From Hymenobacter sp. BRD67 (GTDB taxonomy: Bacteria; Bacteroidota; Bacteroidia; Cytophagales; Hymenobacteraceae): 64,000 nt of DNA. The position numbers were made by a program, and so were the translations under genes. This document shows, one piece after another, positions 34,175 through 44,400 of this stretch; the stretch's first letter is position 1; every line of letters begins with the position of its first letter. The stretch is taken from contig NZ_CP053904.1 of assembly GCF_013256425.1 (NCBI RefSeq), forward strand, positions 1,860,001 to 1,924,000, written 5' to 3'. The notes under the pieces are model-generated. The model ran no database searches, was not told the origin of the DNA, and saw only the letters and a list, made by a program, of their open reading frames with translations.

Positions 34175-35920
34175 CTAATCGAAATACTCTTTTGCCAGCG
34201 CTTTATCGTGGCCGTAGATATCGTCGCGGAAGTGCGGGTGCCCGTTGGCGTCAGCCCAGGCCGTGAGGTAAACCAGGTACACCGGCAGCTTTTGCTTCAG
34301 GGTAATATATTTTTCGCGCCGCTGGGCAATCGTATCCTGAATGGTCTGCTGGCTCCAGTTGGGGTCTTTGCGCAGTAAGTATGTAGCCAGCTTAATGGGC
34401 TCCTCTACCCGCACGCAGCCGTGGCTGAAATTACGCTTGGTTTGCGAAAACAGCTCATCGTGGGGCGTGTCGTGCAGGTAGATATCATTTGAGTTGGGAA
34501 AGATAAACTTGACCTCTCCCAAGTCATTTTTGGGGCCGGGGCGGCGGCGCACAGTGTACTTGAAATTGTCCTGCGTCACGTTGGCCCAGTCGATGGTAGT
34601 GGGGTCTATAATAGTCGCTTTGCGACCACTGCCCTGCACTACCTCCATATCGAGTCGACTGAGATAGCTGGGGTCAGCCACCAGCTTCGGGCGCAGTTCC
34701 TTATCGATAATGCTGTAAGGCACGTTCCAATAAGGAGAAAGAACGACATATTCCATTTTATCGGAAAAAACCGGGGTTGCCGTCAGCGTTTTGCCGACGA
34801 TGACGCGCATAGTCAGCGCTTCCTTGCCCTTCTCATACACCCGTAGCCGGTATTCGGGGATATTCACAATGAGATAGTCGGGCTCAAACTTTTTGGGCAG
34901 CCAACGCCAGCGCTCCATATTCAGAATAACCTGATTGATGCGCTCGTGAATGGGAACATTCAACTCGCGCAATGTTTCCCCACTAACCAGGCCGGTGGGT
35001 GGCAGGCCCAGGTCCTGCTGAAAACTCCGTACCGCCTCAACCAGTGCCGGGTCATACGTAGTGGCAGCAGGTGAAGAAACGTTGTTTACCGGCCGGGCAG
35101 TAGCGGCCGGGGCCGGACCGCTATTCTCGGTGCCCAGCAGGCGCTGGCGGAGCAGACCCACTACGGGCAGGACATCGCCGGGCTTGAGGTGCGTGGTGCC
35201 GGGCAGCGTGGGCCAGCCACCGGCGGCCTGGCGGGCCCGCAGCAGGGCCAGGGCTTTTTTAAGGTTGTTGTACTCGGGGTGCAGCGGAGCAAAGTCGTAG
35301 TAGGGATAGGTGCTTTCGCGCTCGCGCAGAATGGTCATCAGCGCGTGGTCAAGCTTAATCTTATTACGCTTAACCTTCCAGGCATCGTTCCTGGTATCGC
35401 GGGGGTTGGCTACGCCGCGGTAGTAATCAGAAGCCCAGGCGAAGTAGCTGCCCGACAGGGTAACGTCGAGCTTGCGCTCCAGCTGGTTACGGCGCGCAGT
35501 ATCCGAGCCCACGCTCTTGAGCTGGGCCAGCAAATCGGTTATCTTCTTGGTATCATACCGTTTAGGGTCAAGACCATCATCCTTAGCTTTACCTACTACG
35601 GAAAGAAAGGTAGTGGCCTGCGGCACGAGCTGATGCTGCCGAAACCAGCCCAGCCGGAACTGCCGCTCGCGGTAAAATTTGCGCGCCCAATGCTCCTGCG
35701 CCTTGAAGCGGGCATCGGCCTGCATGGCCCGGATAACGAAGACGCTGTCGACGCGGGGCTCGGGGCCCGTAACGCTACCCGTAGTCGGGGTGCCGGTTTT
35801 GGAACTGGCCTGGTCGGCCGAGGTGCCGTTGCCGCCGCACGAAGCCAGCAGCACGGGCAGACTAAGCAAGCCCAGAAAGAAGGCCGCGGTGAAGAAATGA
35901 AGTCGGAGCTTAAGCAGCAT
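34175..35920 (-). CDS. L,D-transpeptidase, YcbB-like lipoprotein
   Basis: 581 residues. A lipoprotein signal ends in LASC (Cys28); an N-terminal helical scaffold, a peptidoglycan-binding-like segment (LVEAVRSFQQDLGLPPTGLVSGET in parts), and a C-terminal YkuD domain follow, with catalytic Cys502 in SHGCVRVEEP and the upstream His in IYLHDTP. It forms 3-3 crosslinks between peptidoglycan stems in the periplasm. The ATG at 35920 is chosen because it begins the signal peptide; a longer upstream frame has no support. Downstream is a terminator at 34075. Confidence 0.9.
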   Translation of the reverse strand: MLLKLRLHFFTAAFFLGLLSLPVLLASCGGNGTSADQASSKTGTPTTGSVTGPEPRVDSVFVIRAMQADARFKAQEHWARKFYRERQFRLGWFRQHQLVPQATTFLSVVGKAKDDGLDPKRYDTKKITDLLAQLKSVGSDTARRNQLERKLDVTLSGSYFAWASDYYRGVANPRDTRNDAWKVKRNKIKLDHALMTILRERESTYPYYDFAPLHPEYNNLKKALALLRARQAAGGWPTLPGTTHLKPGDVLPVVGLLRQRLLGTENSGPAPAATARPVNNVSSPAATTYDPALVEAVRSFQQDLGLPPTGLVSGETLRELNVPIHERINQVILNMERWRWLPKKFEPDYLIVNIPEYRLRVYEKGKEALTMRVIVGKTLTATPVFSDKMEYVVLSPYWNVPYSIIDKELRPKLVADPSYLSRLDMEVVQGSGRKATIIDPTTIDWANVTQDNFKYTVRRRPGPKNDLGEVKFIFPNSNDIYLHDTPHDELFSQTKRNFSHGCVRVEEPIKLATYLLRKDPNWSQQTIQDTIAQRREKYITLKQKLPVYLVYLTAWADANGHPHFRDDIYGHDKALAKEYFD

Positions 35921-36341
35921 TACAGAGGGAAAGCGGGCGGCGCACCGGAAGCCGGGTAAGACCCGCTCCCCGGCGATGCCGCGCCTGGTTGACGCGGAAG
36001 GTGCCCATTTTACTGAGCCGCTCCCCGGCGGGTTGTGCCGGGGCGTACCCCGCCAACGCAAATAACGCGCCTAAGTTAACAGAAATAGTCGACCCACCTG
36101 GCCGCAGCCGCGTACTTTATTGGTGGCTGCTTCTTTCATAACCTGCCGGTTGTGGGTACGACACCACCAACCACAGCTACCCCGGCCGGCTCATTTAATT
36201 TTCATTAGGACCTACACAAAATCGTTTGTCCTTGCAAGCAGCGCGAAGCAATCGCACCCGCACGATTCGTTCAGGACGATTGCCGCGCTGCGCTCGCAAG
36301 AACAGCCTTCTCTTGCGTAAGTCCTCTTCATCTTATTTTTC
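35921..36341. other. Divergent intergenic region, L,D-transpeptidase to M1 peptidase
   Basis: 421 bases between two divergent starts. It contains the REP-like inverted repeat at 36227-36304. The first 140 bases remain open in the frame of the transpeptidase but show no family match. No clear TAnnTTTG promoter with a well-spaced TTG was found. Confidence 0.5.
36227..36304. repeat. REP-like inverted repeat (GCGAGCGCAGCGCGGCAATC type)
   Basis: Arms 36227-36253 (TGTCCTTGCAAGCAGCGCGA...) and 36278-36304 match at 20 of 27 inverted positions. The unit resembles the widespread GCGAGCGCAGCGAAGCAATC repeat and the loop of the hairpin at 28777-28834. Confidence 0.65.
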
Positions 36342-38168
36342 ATGCCCAGCTTGTCTCCTTCTACTCCGCTCCTCCCGGCCGACCCGCACAGCTACGCCCA
36401 GGGCCCACCCCTGCCGCACCTGCACCTCGAGCTGACCATTGACTTTGCCCGGCAGACACTCAGCGGCTCAGCTACCTGGCAGCTGGCTGAGCCGCTGACA
36501 GCGACTCAGGACCTGGTGCTCGACACCCGCGAGCTGCTCATTGAGCAGGTGCAGGTGGGCGACGTGGCCGGCGGGGAACCCCTCGCCTACTCTCTCAGCG
36601 CCCCCGACGCAGTGCTGGGCCAGGCCTTTCGGGTGGCGTTGCCAGCCGGCGCGACAGCGCTGCGCATCAGCTACCGCACCAGCCCCGGCGCGGCGGCGCT
36701 GCAGTGGCTGGCCCCGGCCCAGACGGCCGGACAGCACCCGTTTCTGTTTACCCAATCGCAGGCTATTCTGGCCCGTACCTGGCTGCCTTGTCCCGACTCG
36801 CCCGGCTGCCGCTTCACCTACGAAGCTGCGGTAGAAATCATAGGCCCGGAGCGTGGCCAGCTTCTTGCGCTGATGAGTGCCGAAAACCCACAGGCCACCG
36901 CGCCGGACGGCCGCTATCGCTTTCGCCAGCGCCAGCCGGTGCCTGCCTACCTGCTCGCGCTGGCGGTGGGCCGGCTCGACTTTGCTCCGCTGAGCGGCCG
37001 CACCGGCATTTATGCCGAGCCGGCCACCCTACCCCTGGCCAGGGCCGAATTCAGCGAGCTGAACCGAATGGTAGAAGCTGACGAACAATTGTATGGAGCT
37101 TATCGCTGGGGACGCTACGATTTGTTGGTACTACCGGCAAGTTTTCCATTTGGTGGCATGGAAAATCCGTGCTTAACATTTGTAACACCTACTATTCTTG
37201 CGGGCGACCGCAGCCTGACCAGCCTGGTGGCCCACGAGCTGGCACATTCGTGGAGCGGCAACTTGGTTACAAATGCAACCTGGAACGATTTCTGGCTAAA
37301 CGAAGGCTTCACCGTTTATTTTGAGCGCCGCATTATGGAGCAGCTTTATGGCAAGCCTTATGCCCAGATGCTGCAAGTGCTGGGTGAGGCCGACCTGCGC
37401 CACACCATGCAGGAGCTGGGTCGCGACAGCCCGGCCACTCACCTGCGGCTGCACCTGGCCGGCCGCGACCCCGATGAGGGCCTCAATGACATCGCCTACG
37501 AAAAGGGCTGCTTGCTGCTACTGACCGTGGAGCAGCTGGTCGGTCGCCCGCGCCTCGATGCCTTTATTACGGAGTACTTCGCCCGATTTGCTTTTCAGCG
37601 CATGGATACCGACCGCTTCGCCGACTACCTGACTCGGACCCTGCTTACCCCCGCCGAAGCCCATCGCCTCAACCTGCCCGCCTGGCTCGATGGCCCCGGC
37701 CTGCCACCCGAAGCACCCCAGGCGCAGTCGGCCCGCTTCGTGGCCGTAGACGACGCCTTGGCCCGCCTAGCCGCTGGCACTTCGCCCGCTGCGCTGCGTC
37801 CCATCACAACGGAGTGGAGCAGCCAGGAATGGGAGCACTTTCTGCGCGGCCTGCCTCCTACCCTTACGGCCGACGGCCTGGCCCGGCTCGACGCAACTTT
37901 CCAGTTTACTGCTTCCGGCAATGCCGAGCTGCTGGCCGCCTGGTTTCCACTGGCGTTGCGGGCCGGCTACCAACCGGCTGATGCGGCCCTCGAAAAATTT
38001 CTGCGGCAGGTGGGCCGCCGCAAATTTCTGGTGCCCCTCTACCGCGCCCTGCTGGCCGCGCCGGGCGGCCGGGCACGGGCCCGGAAAATTTATCAGCAAG
38101 CCCGCCCCAACTACCACGCGGTTGCCACTACCACGCTCGATGCGCTGCTGCGCCAGGCCGAATGTTGA
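36342..38168 (+). CDS. M1-family aminopeptidase, leukotriene-A4-hydrolase-like
   Basis: 608 residues, the length of LTA4 hydrolase. The substrate-recognition motif GGMEN is at 271-275 and the zinc motif HELAH at 298-302 with the third ligand Glu321 in LNEGF. The C-terminal alpha-helical domain with QWLFE-type segments is present. The enzyme would remove N-terminal residues from peptides; epoxide-hydrolase activity is known only for some homologues. No signal peptide, so cytoplasmic. A short less GC-rich stretch lies around 37080-37200. The cyanophycinase gene follows after 112 bases. Confidence 0.9.
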   Translation: MPSLSPSTPLLPADPHSYAQGPPLPHLHLELTIDFARQTLSGSATWQLAEPLTATQDLVLDTRELLIEQVQVGDVAGGEPLAYSLSAPDAVLGQAFRVALPAGATALRISYRTSPGAAALQWLAPAQTAGQHPFLFTQSQAILARTWLPCPDSPGCRFTYEAAVEIIGPERGQLLALMSAENPQATAPDGRYRFRQRQPVPAYLLALAVGRLDFAPLSGRTGIYAEPATLPLARAEFSELNRMVEADEQLYGAYRWGRYDLLVLPASFPFGGMENPCLTFVTPTILAGDRSLTSLVAHELAHSWSGNLVTNATWNDFWLNEGFTVYFERRIMEQLYGKPYAQMLQVLGEADLRHTMQELGRDSPATHLRLHLAGRDPDEGLNDIAYEKGCLLLLTVEQLVGRPRLDAFITEYFARFAFQRMDTDRFADYLTRTLLTPAEAHRLNLPAWLDGPGLPPEAPQAQSARFVAVDDALARLAAGTSPAALRPITTEWSSQEWEHFLRGLPPTLTADGLARLDATFQFTASGNAELLAAWFPLALRAGYQPADAALEKFLRQVGRRKFLVPLYRALLAAPGGRARARKIYQQARPNYHAVATTTLDALLRQAEC

Positions 38169-38244
38169 AAGCAGCACTTTATAGATAAAACACTATGTTT
38201 GCAGCCGCCCCGCCTGTTGCTTCAGCATGCCCTTGCCTGGTTCG

Positions 38245-38252
38245 TACTTTTG
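38245..38252 (+). promoter_or_regulatory. TACTTTTG box upstream of cyanophycinase
   Basis: TACTTTTG fits the Bacteroidota -7 consensus TAnnTTTG and lies 28 bases before the start; no TTG at ideal spacing (nearest is about 25 bases upstream). Confidence 0.35.
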
Positions 38253-38280
38253 TCTTCTTAAATCAGATTAGCAGTTAGCG

Positions 38281-39165
38281 TTGAAAAATCTTATCCCGCA
38301 AGGCAAGCTTATTGCCATCGGTGGCAACGAGGACAAGGGCACCTACCCCACCGTTCGCAGCAAGCGCCAGTACTACCTTAATTTTTTCGAGCTGGGGATT
38401 CTAAAGCGGGTCGTGTCCGAATCGGGCAAGCTTGACCCGCGTATCGAAGTGGTAACTACGGCTTCCATGATTCCGCAGGAGGTGGGACCTATCTATACGG
38501 CCTCCTTTGCGATGCTCAGCTGCCATAATATCGGCATTATGGATATTCGCACCCCCGACGATGCGCGGCAGCCCGACTACCTGGCCCGCCTGCTCGCCGC
38601 CGATGTGGTACTGTTTTCGGGCGGCAACCAGTCGCGCCTGCGCGAGATGTTCGGCGAAACCGATTTTCTGGACACGCTCACCCGCCGCTACTACGCCGAG
38701 CCCAACTTCGTCATTGCCGGCACCAGTGCCGGGGCCATGGCCATGTCGCAGCACATGATACGCGGCGGCTCCGTTCCCGATGCTTTATTGAAGGGAGCCG
38801 TGAAAATGGGCACCGGCCTGAGCTTGCTGCCGGCGGCCATTATCGACTCGCACTTTGTGAAGCGCGGGCGTTTTGGCCGCCTCATCGAGGCGGTGGCCCT
38901 GCACCCCAAGCTCATCGGTATTGGGCTGGGCGAAGACACGGGAGTGCTTATTACCGATGGCCGCCTGGTTGAAACCATCGGCTCGAACCTGGTGATAATA
39001 TTAGATGGCTACGATATTGCGCACAACAACGCCGCCGCCGCCAAAAAAGGCACCACGCTTTCCATCGAAAATATCAGGATGCATGTGCTGGCCAAGGGCA
39101 ATGTATACTGCATGACTGAGCGCAAGTTTTACGCCAGCAAGGAAGCCGGACGGCCAGTAAGCTAA
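38281..39165 (+). CDS. cphB: Cyanophycinase (CphB-like, peptidase S51)
   Basis: 294 residues. Catalytic Ser149 lies in GTSAGAMAMS; GGNEDKG at the N-terminus, FSGGNQSRL, and the later IDSHFVKRGRFGRLI are family signatures. Cyanophycinase cleaves the branched polymer multi-L-arginyl-poly-L-aspartate into beta-Asp-Arg dipeptides. The start is TTG at 38281 (no ATG in frame nearby). An isoaspartyl peptidase at 41972-42906 could finish the degradation. No cyanophycin synthetase lies in this window. Confidence 0.92.
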   Translation: MKNLIPQGKLIAIGGNEDKGTYPTVRSKRQYYLNFFELGILKRVVSESGKLDPRIEVVTTASMIPQEVGPIYTASFAMLSCHNIGIMDIRTPDDARQPDYLARLLAADVVLFSGGNQSRLREMFGETDFLDTLTRRYYAEPNFVIAGTSAGAMAMSQHMIRGGSVPDALLKGAVKMGTGLSLLPAAIIDSHFVKRGRFGRLIEAVALHPKLIGIGLGEDTGVLITDGRLVETIGSNLVIILDGYDIAHNNAAAAKKGTTLSIENIRMHVLAKGNVYCMTERKFYASKEAGRPVS

Positions 39166-39191
39166 TATATTACTTCGGCTTTTCAGCAGGC

Positions 39192-39221
39192 ACAGCCTCC
39201 CAAACGGGAGGCTGTTTTTTT
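39192..39221 (+). terminator. Intrinsic terminator after cyanophycinase
   Basis: ACAGCCTCCC and GGGAGGCTGT form a 10-bp stem followed by seven T. Confidence 0.9.
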
Positions 39222-39380
39222 GCATTAGGGAGAATAGTCCAATTTTATAATTATTGTCAGAAAATCTACTATTTATCCTTTTTCAAGTGGGCAATGCCCT
39301 GACATGCCTGTTATCTTTACTATGTATAGAATTTTTCAACCTTTTCCTTTATTCCACAAGTTCTTTTTCTATCCTAATCC

Positions 39381-41776
39381 ATGAAAAAAGTCTACTTTAT
39401 AGGAGCAATGCTGTTGAGCTGGCTAAGTGCCGTTCCAACCTGGGCTCAGTATACGTTTACTGATACGGCCCTTCAGCCTTATGTGCAGAATTTTAATACG
39501 TTGAGTGGTAGTGTAGCCATGAGCGGCAACCAGTTGGTATCACCGGCCGAGGTATATACGGAGGCTACTTTTCCGACCGGCATCCTCGATTATACGCCCA
39601 CGACGATTGAAGCCAACGACGGCTCCAACTCTGTTTCCAATTATTATCACTTCGGCTATAGCAGCGGGGCTACTACCGACCGCGCCTTCGGGGGCATTGC
39701 CGGCACTTCGTACAGCTACGATGGCACGGGCTACGTCGGTATCCGTCTCAAAAATGGCTCTTCGGTCACCATCAAAAACCTGGAAGTGATGTACGCGATG
39801 GAGCAGTGGTACAACTCGGGCAAGCAGGATGCAGCCCGGATAGATGTTTCTTATCAGACCGGCAGCGCGATTACCAGCCTGCTGGCCGGCACCTGGACCC
39901 CCGTACCGGCCCTGGGGGTTAATGCGCCATCGACGGCCACTGTTATTGCCAGCCGCGATGGCAACTCGGCCACCAACCGCCGGGTAGCGGCTACCACCCT
40001 GATGGGCCTCAACCTGGCACCCGGCCAGGAAATTATGCTGCGCTGGGGCTATGCCCTCAACTCCACAACCAACGGCAACGGCCTGAGCATCGACGATGTG
40101 GTGGTAACGCCGGAAACCGGCGTGTTTTATTCCAATACTACCGGCGATTTGGGCCTGCTGGCCAACTGGGACCAGTCGCCCTGGACTACCGGGCAAGTAA
40201 CCGCTGCCAGCCCGCCGGCCAGCTTTACGGCCGATAACCAAGTGTTCTACGTTATGAGCCCCGCCCCTCGGCTTCGGCAAATAACCAGGACCGGATTTTA
40301 TCGGGCACCGTCGCCAGTAATGTCACTACCTGGACCGTGAGTGGGGCGAACTCTAAGCTTGTGGTGGGTACTGCTACCAGCCCGGCCACGCTGAAAATAG
40401 CGTACAACAAGAATATCAGCGGGACCATCGACGTAGCTGCCGGCTCTTACTTTACGCACAACCAAGCTAAATCGCCGGCTTTCACCTTTGGCTCGCTAGC
40501 CACCACCAGTACGGTTGAATACACTACCACCGGCACTAAGATTCCGGTGCAGGCCACGCAGTATGGCAACCTGACCATCAGCGGCAGCAACGCCGACCGC
40601 AGCCTGAATGCCCGCACCCTGACCGGCCCCACGTTGCTGGCCGGTAACCTGAGCATCGCGCCGGGCTCCAACCTGGTACTGGGCAACTACGACCTCACCA
40701 TCCTCAGCTCGGGGAGTATCACTACCAGCTCGGCCACGGGCTACGTGGTTACCAATGGCACCGGCCGCCTGCGCTTGCAGGTACCTCGCGCCGGCACGTC
40801 GGCGATGGGGCCGGTTGTTGGCTTCCCGGTGGGCAGCAGCTACACTTCCTATACGCCCGTCTCGCTGCAGCAAACGACATCAGTAAGCGACGACGTGTTT
40901 GAGGCCAGGGTGCTTGACGGCGTTTCGACAGCCTATAATGCCAGCTATAGCCCGACCGGCAGTGCCGTACTGTACCAGAATGCGCTGAAAACCTGGCTTA
41001 TCAGCAAAGAAGTGCCGGCCAATGCCTCAAACGTGACGATGACGCTCCAGTGGAACGCGGGTGAAACCACGGCTGACTTTGTTCCGGCTACTGCTCACAT
41101 CAACCATTATACCGGCGGGGCCTGGGACACCAATACCAATGCCAGCGAATGGGGCGTAGGCTCCACTACCGGGCCCTATGTGGTTACGCGCTCCGGTATT
41201 ACCTCTTTCTCACCCTTCGCGGTTTCGTCGCGGGCCAACGGGGTGCTGCCCGTAGTGCTTACGTCCTTCACTGCGCAGCGCACGGGCAGCGCCGTTCGCT
41301 GCGCCTGGACTACCGCCAGCGAAGCTAACAGCCGCAGCTTCAGCGTAGAGCGCAGCCTCGATGGCGAGTCGTTTAGTACGCTGGGCAGCGTAGCAGCGGC
41401 CGGCACCTCGGCCCAAGCGCACAGCTATAGCTTGTTCGACGGCCAGCCCGTGCCTGCCACGGCCTACTACCGCTTGCGCCAGACCGACCGCGACGGCACC
41501 GAAACCTACTCGCCGAGCGTAGCGGTAGCGGGTACTACCACGGCCAGCCCTGGTACCCTAGCTCCTAACCCTACCGCCGGGCCACTTGATGTGTGGGCCG
41601 CCCAGGTCTCGCAGGCAGAAGTGCTCACTATACTGGGCGTTCCGGTGCTTACGCAGCAGTTTTCCACCCCAACCCAGCACACCTCGCTCGACCTGAGCAG
41701 CCTGCCCACCGGCCTATACCTTGTGCGCCTCACCACCGCCCAGGGCCAGCAGGTACTGCGCGTCACCAAATACTAG
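39381..41776 (+). CDS. Large secreted protein with type IX sorting domain, one frame break
   Basis: About 798 residues when read through one break. A signal peptide (MKKVYFIGAMLLSWLSAVPTWA) is followed by Ser/Thr/Gly-rich beta domains with no clear enzymatic motif. The frame is lost near 40262-40270 (GCCCCTCGG; one more C restores SASANNQDRILSGTVASNV) and continues to TAG at 41774. The C-terminus holds a type A type IX secretion domain: LPVVLTSFTAQR start, NPTAGPLDVW, LPTGLYLVRLTT, VLRVTKY. It is thus a probable cell-surface or exported protein of unknown function, secreted with help of PorT/PorE-like proteins. Confidence 0.85.
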
Positions 41777-41797
41777 CCGCCTCCTTTTTTCTGCCTG

Positions 41798-41832
41798 GTA
41801 AGGTCCGGCTAGCGCTACTAGCCGGACCTTAC
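41798..41832. terminator. Intrinsic terminator after the type IX cargo gene
   Basis: GTAAGGTCCGGCTAG pairs exactly with CTAGCCGGACCTTAC around a short loop. Confidence 0.85.
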
Positions 41833-41971
41833 TATTTACGCTTCTGCCCAGTAAGAACAGTAAGGAGTAGCCACTAGTACAGGCAGAGTCCGGGCAGCCA
41901 TGCCTGCCAATTTTGGAATCTGAGGAAATACCAGAAAGTATGCCGTCAAATATTTTCTAAATATATGTTTT

Positions 41972-42906
41972 TTAATATATTTCAACAACTTCCTCGCCCG
42001 CCGCGTTTCGGCTGGCCCGGTACATGCCCTCCGAGTTGAAGGGCAGTACCAGCTGCCCGGCGGCATCTACGGCAATAAGGCCACCCTCGCCGCCCACGGG
42101 AGCCAGCTTGTCGTGCACCACCACGCGGCAGGCTTCGGCCAGCGAGAGCCCTTTGTATGCCATCAGGCAGGCGATATCGTGGCCAACCACGGCCCGAATA
42201 AAAAATTCGCCGTGCCCGGTACAGCTGACGGCGCACTGCTCGTCGGCCCAGGTGCCCGCCCCGATAAGCGGCGCGTCGCCGATGCGCGAGTAACGCTTAT
42301 TGGTCATGCCGCCGGTACTGGTGGCGGCGGCCAGGTGGCCGCGCACATCGCGGGCTACGGCTCCCACGGTGCCTTTTTTCCAGTTGGGGTCGGGCACCGG
42401 GGCAGTTGCGGCAGCATGGTCGAGCTGCACCCGGCCGGCCGCAATAGCCTCCTGAAGCTGGTCGAAACGCTGCTGGGTAAAAAAATAGGCGGGCGGCTGC
42501 AAGGGCAGGCCGTGCTCGCGGGCCAGCTCATCGGCCCCAGGGTAAGCCAATAATACGTGCTCCGTGGCCTCCATCACGAGCCGGGCGGCCTGGATAGGAT
42601 TCTGGACCGTGCGCACGCCGGCTACGGCTCCGGCGCGGCGCGTGGCCCCGTCCATAATCGCAGCATCCATTTCATGATGGCCATCGTGGGTGAAAACGGC
42701 CCCGCGCCCGGCATTAAAGAGTGGGCAGTCTTCAAGACTTCGCACGGTAGCTTCCACGGCATCGAGCGCGGGCGCCCCCCAGCCAGCAGAGCCGTGCCGG
42801 TGGCAAGGGCGGCCCGCAGGGCAGCGCGGTAATCGGCTTCGAGTGCGGGGGTGAGCGCGGTACGGGCAATGGTGCCGGCACCGCCGTGCAAAGCAAGAGC
42901 GAACAT
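41972..42906 (-). CDS. Isoaspartyl peptidase / L-asparaginase (Ntn, IaaA-type), one frame break
   Basis: About 311 residues. N-terminus ALHGGAGTIAR and ATVRSLEDCPLFNAGRGAVF; nucleophile Thr in WKKGTVGAVARD, followed by ATSTGGMTNKRYSRIGDAPLIGAGTWA in pieces, typical of plant-type asparaginases that self-cleave before the Thr. The frame breaks at a GGGGGG run near 42776-42781 (one more G gives LAGGAPALDAVEATV). Such enzymes cleave beta-aspartyl dipeptides, including beta-Asp-Arg from cyanophycin, and asparagine. The AT-rich tail at 41951-41985 includes another AATATATT-like dyad. It lies 2.8 kb from the cyanophycinase. Confidence 0.9.
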
Positions 42907-43132
42907 ATTCTAATTTACTAATTAACCAGGTTTCTTTCGCAAGAACGGCACTTTCCGTCCTTAAAGTGGGTTTGAATAAGAGCCCGCGAGCAGTAATTTA
43001 GTACCCATCAGTGGTTTATAACCAGTACTATCAGCTATTTTTTTTAGCCAAACGCGTGGTAAGTGCCTGAAAACTGCTTCTCAAATGCCGGGTTTTCGTA
43101 GCTAAAGCCCGGCTTCCTTCAGTTTTTTTTCG

Positions 43133-43140
43133 TAGGTTTG
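43133..43140 (+). promoter_or_regulatory. TAGGTTTG box upstream of DUF3127
   Basis: TAGGTTTG fits the -7 consensus 38 bases before the ATG at 43178. No strong TTG at -33. The 270-base gap before it (42907-43177) holds no gene. Confidence 0.35.
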
Positions 43141-43177
43141 GCCTCTAGTTTTCTTCATTTCAACATTCCCCTTTCCG

Positions 43178-43603
43178 ATGGCATACGACGTAACCGGCCG
43201 CCTGCACGAAATCTTTGACGAACAGCAGGTAAGCGAAAAATTCCGCAAGCGCGAGTTCGTCCTCGAAGTACAGGATGGCCAATATCCTGAGCAGATTAAG
43301 TTTCAGCTGGTGCAGGACAAAACTGCTCTTATCGACCCATTTAAAATGGGCGACGAAGTAAAAGTGACCTTTAACCTGCGCGGCCGGGGCTTTAACAAGA
43401 ATGGCCAGATGCTGTATTTCACCAACCTTGAAGCCTGGCGCATCGAGCCAGCCACGGGTGGCGCGCCGGCTGGCGGCGGGGGCGCATCTTACAGCCAGCA
43501 GCAGCCTGCTGCGCGCCCGGCCCAAAACCAGAACCCGAACCTGCGCGCGCAGCCTACGGCTCAGCCCATCGCCGGCGACGACGACAACGACCTGCCTTTC
43601 TAA
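43178..43603 (+). CDS. DUF3127 protein with SSB-like acidic tip
   Basis: 141 residues. The first 95 match DUF3127 (MAYDVTGRLHEIFDEQQVSEKF, FKMGDEVKVTFNLRGRGF), an OB-fold family of Bacteroidota; a Gly/Gln/Pro linker follows and the protein ends in GDDDNDLPF. This closely mimics the C-terminal acidic tip DDDIPF of single-stranded DNA-binding protein, the tail that docks repair proteins. Binding of single-stranded nucleic acid and recruitment of partners are inference. It stands alone on the plus strand before the AlbA gene. Confidence 0.85.
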   Translation: MAYDVTGRLHEIFDEQQVSEKFRKREFVLEVQDGQYPEQIKFQLVQDKTALIDPFKMGDEVKVTFNLRGRGFNKNGQMLYFTNLEAWRIEPATGGAPAGGGGASYSQQQPAARPAQNQNPNLRAQPTAQPIAGDDDNDLPF

Positions 43604-43721
43604 AACGCCCAGGCTGCGCCTTGCGCCTTGCTTTGCGCTGTAAGCTTCAGAACACAGCTAGTTTGTGCCGCCTCCTTCCCTGGGGGCGGCACATTTGCAT
43701 TCGGGCCCACGTTAAAGCGGC

Positions 43722-44350
43722 ATGAACTTACGCGCACTTATCAGCCAGGGCGAGGGCGAACGGCTCGAATTCAAGAAGAAAACCACCCACCCTACCCGCA
43801 TCGCGCGCACGCTGGCCTCGCTGGCCAACACGCACGGCGGCCAGGTACTGGTAGGCGTCGACGATGATGGCCGCGTGGTGGGCGTGCGCGATGCCGAGGA
43901 AGAAATGTTTGTGCTGCGCGAGGCGGCCGCCCACTACATCGACCCACCCCTGACGCTGGAATTCCGGGAAATTGAAACGGAGGGCGAGCATATCGTCTTG
44001 GTAATCAAGGTAGCCGAAAGCCACAACAAGCCGCACCGCGCCCAGATAGCCCCGGCGAGTGGCGGGGCTACGTGCGCGTGCGCGATGAAAGCGTGCAGAC
44101 CAGCTCCCTTACCGAGAAGGTCTTGGAGCGCCAGCAGCCCGCAGCCCGACTCGAAAAAATTCCGCTTAACAAGGATGAGCTGCGCGTACTCGACTACCTC
44201 AAAACCTCCCAGCCGCGCATTACGGTAGCGCAGTATACCAGGCTTATCAACGTGAGCCGCCGCCGCGCCTACCGCACCCTCATCAAGCTGGTGCTGCACG
44301 GCTACCTGCGCTACCACGACAAGGAAAAGGAGCCTTACTATACACTGTAG
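43722..44350 (+). CDS. AlbA_2 (Schlafen-type) domain protein, one frame break
   Basis: About 209 residues through one break. The first part, SQGEGERLEFKKKTTHPTRIARTLASLANTHGG and VGVDDDGRVVGV (in pieces), is the AlbA_2/divergent-AAA-4 fold. The frame is lost near 44040-44050 and resumes as SPGEWRGYVRVRDESVQTS; a winged-helix-like C-terminus (RVLDYLKTSQPRITVAQYT, VSRRRAYRTLIKL) ends YYTL at 44350. Relatives are transcription regulators or nucleic-acid-binding enzymes; its target is unknown. A bidirectional terminator follows at 44401. Confidence 0.8.
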
Positions 44351-44400
44351 GCCGGGTTGGTTTAGTATCCATAAATTTGCAACACCTTTATAAACAAGCT

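Noticed and set aside
39381..41776. Two separate secreted proteins
   Set aside because: The second part has no signal peptide and continues the same beta-rich sequence one base over; one frame break is simpler.
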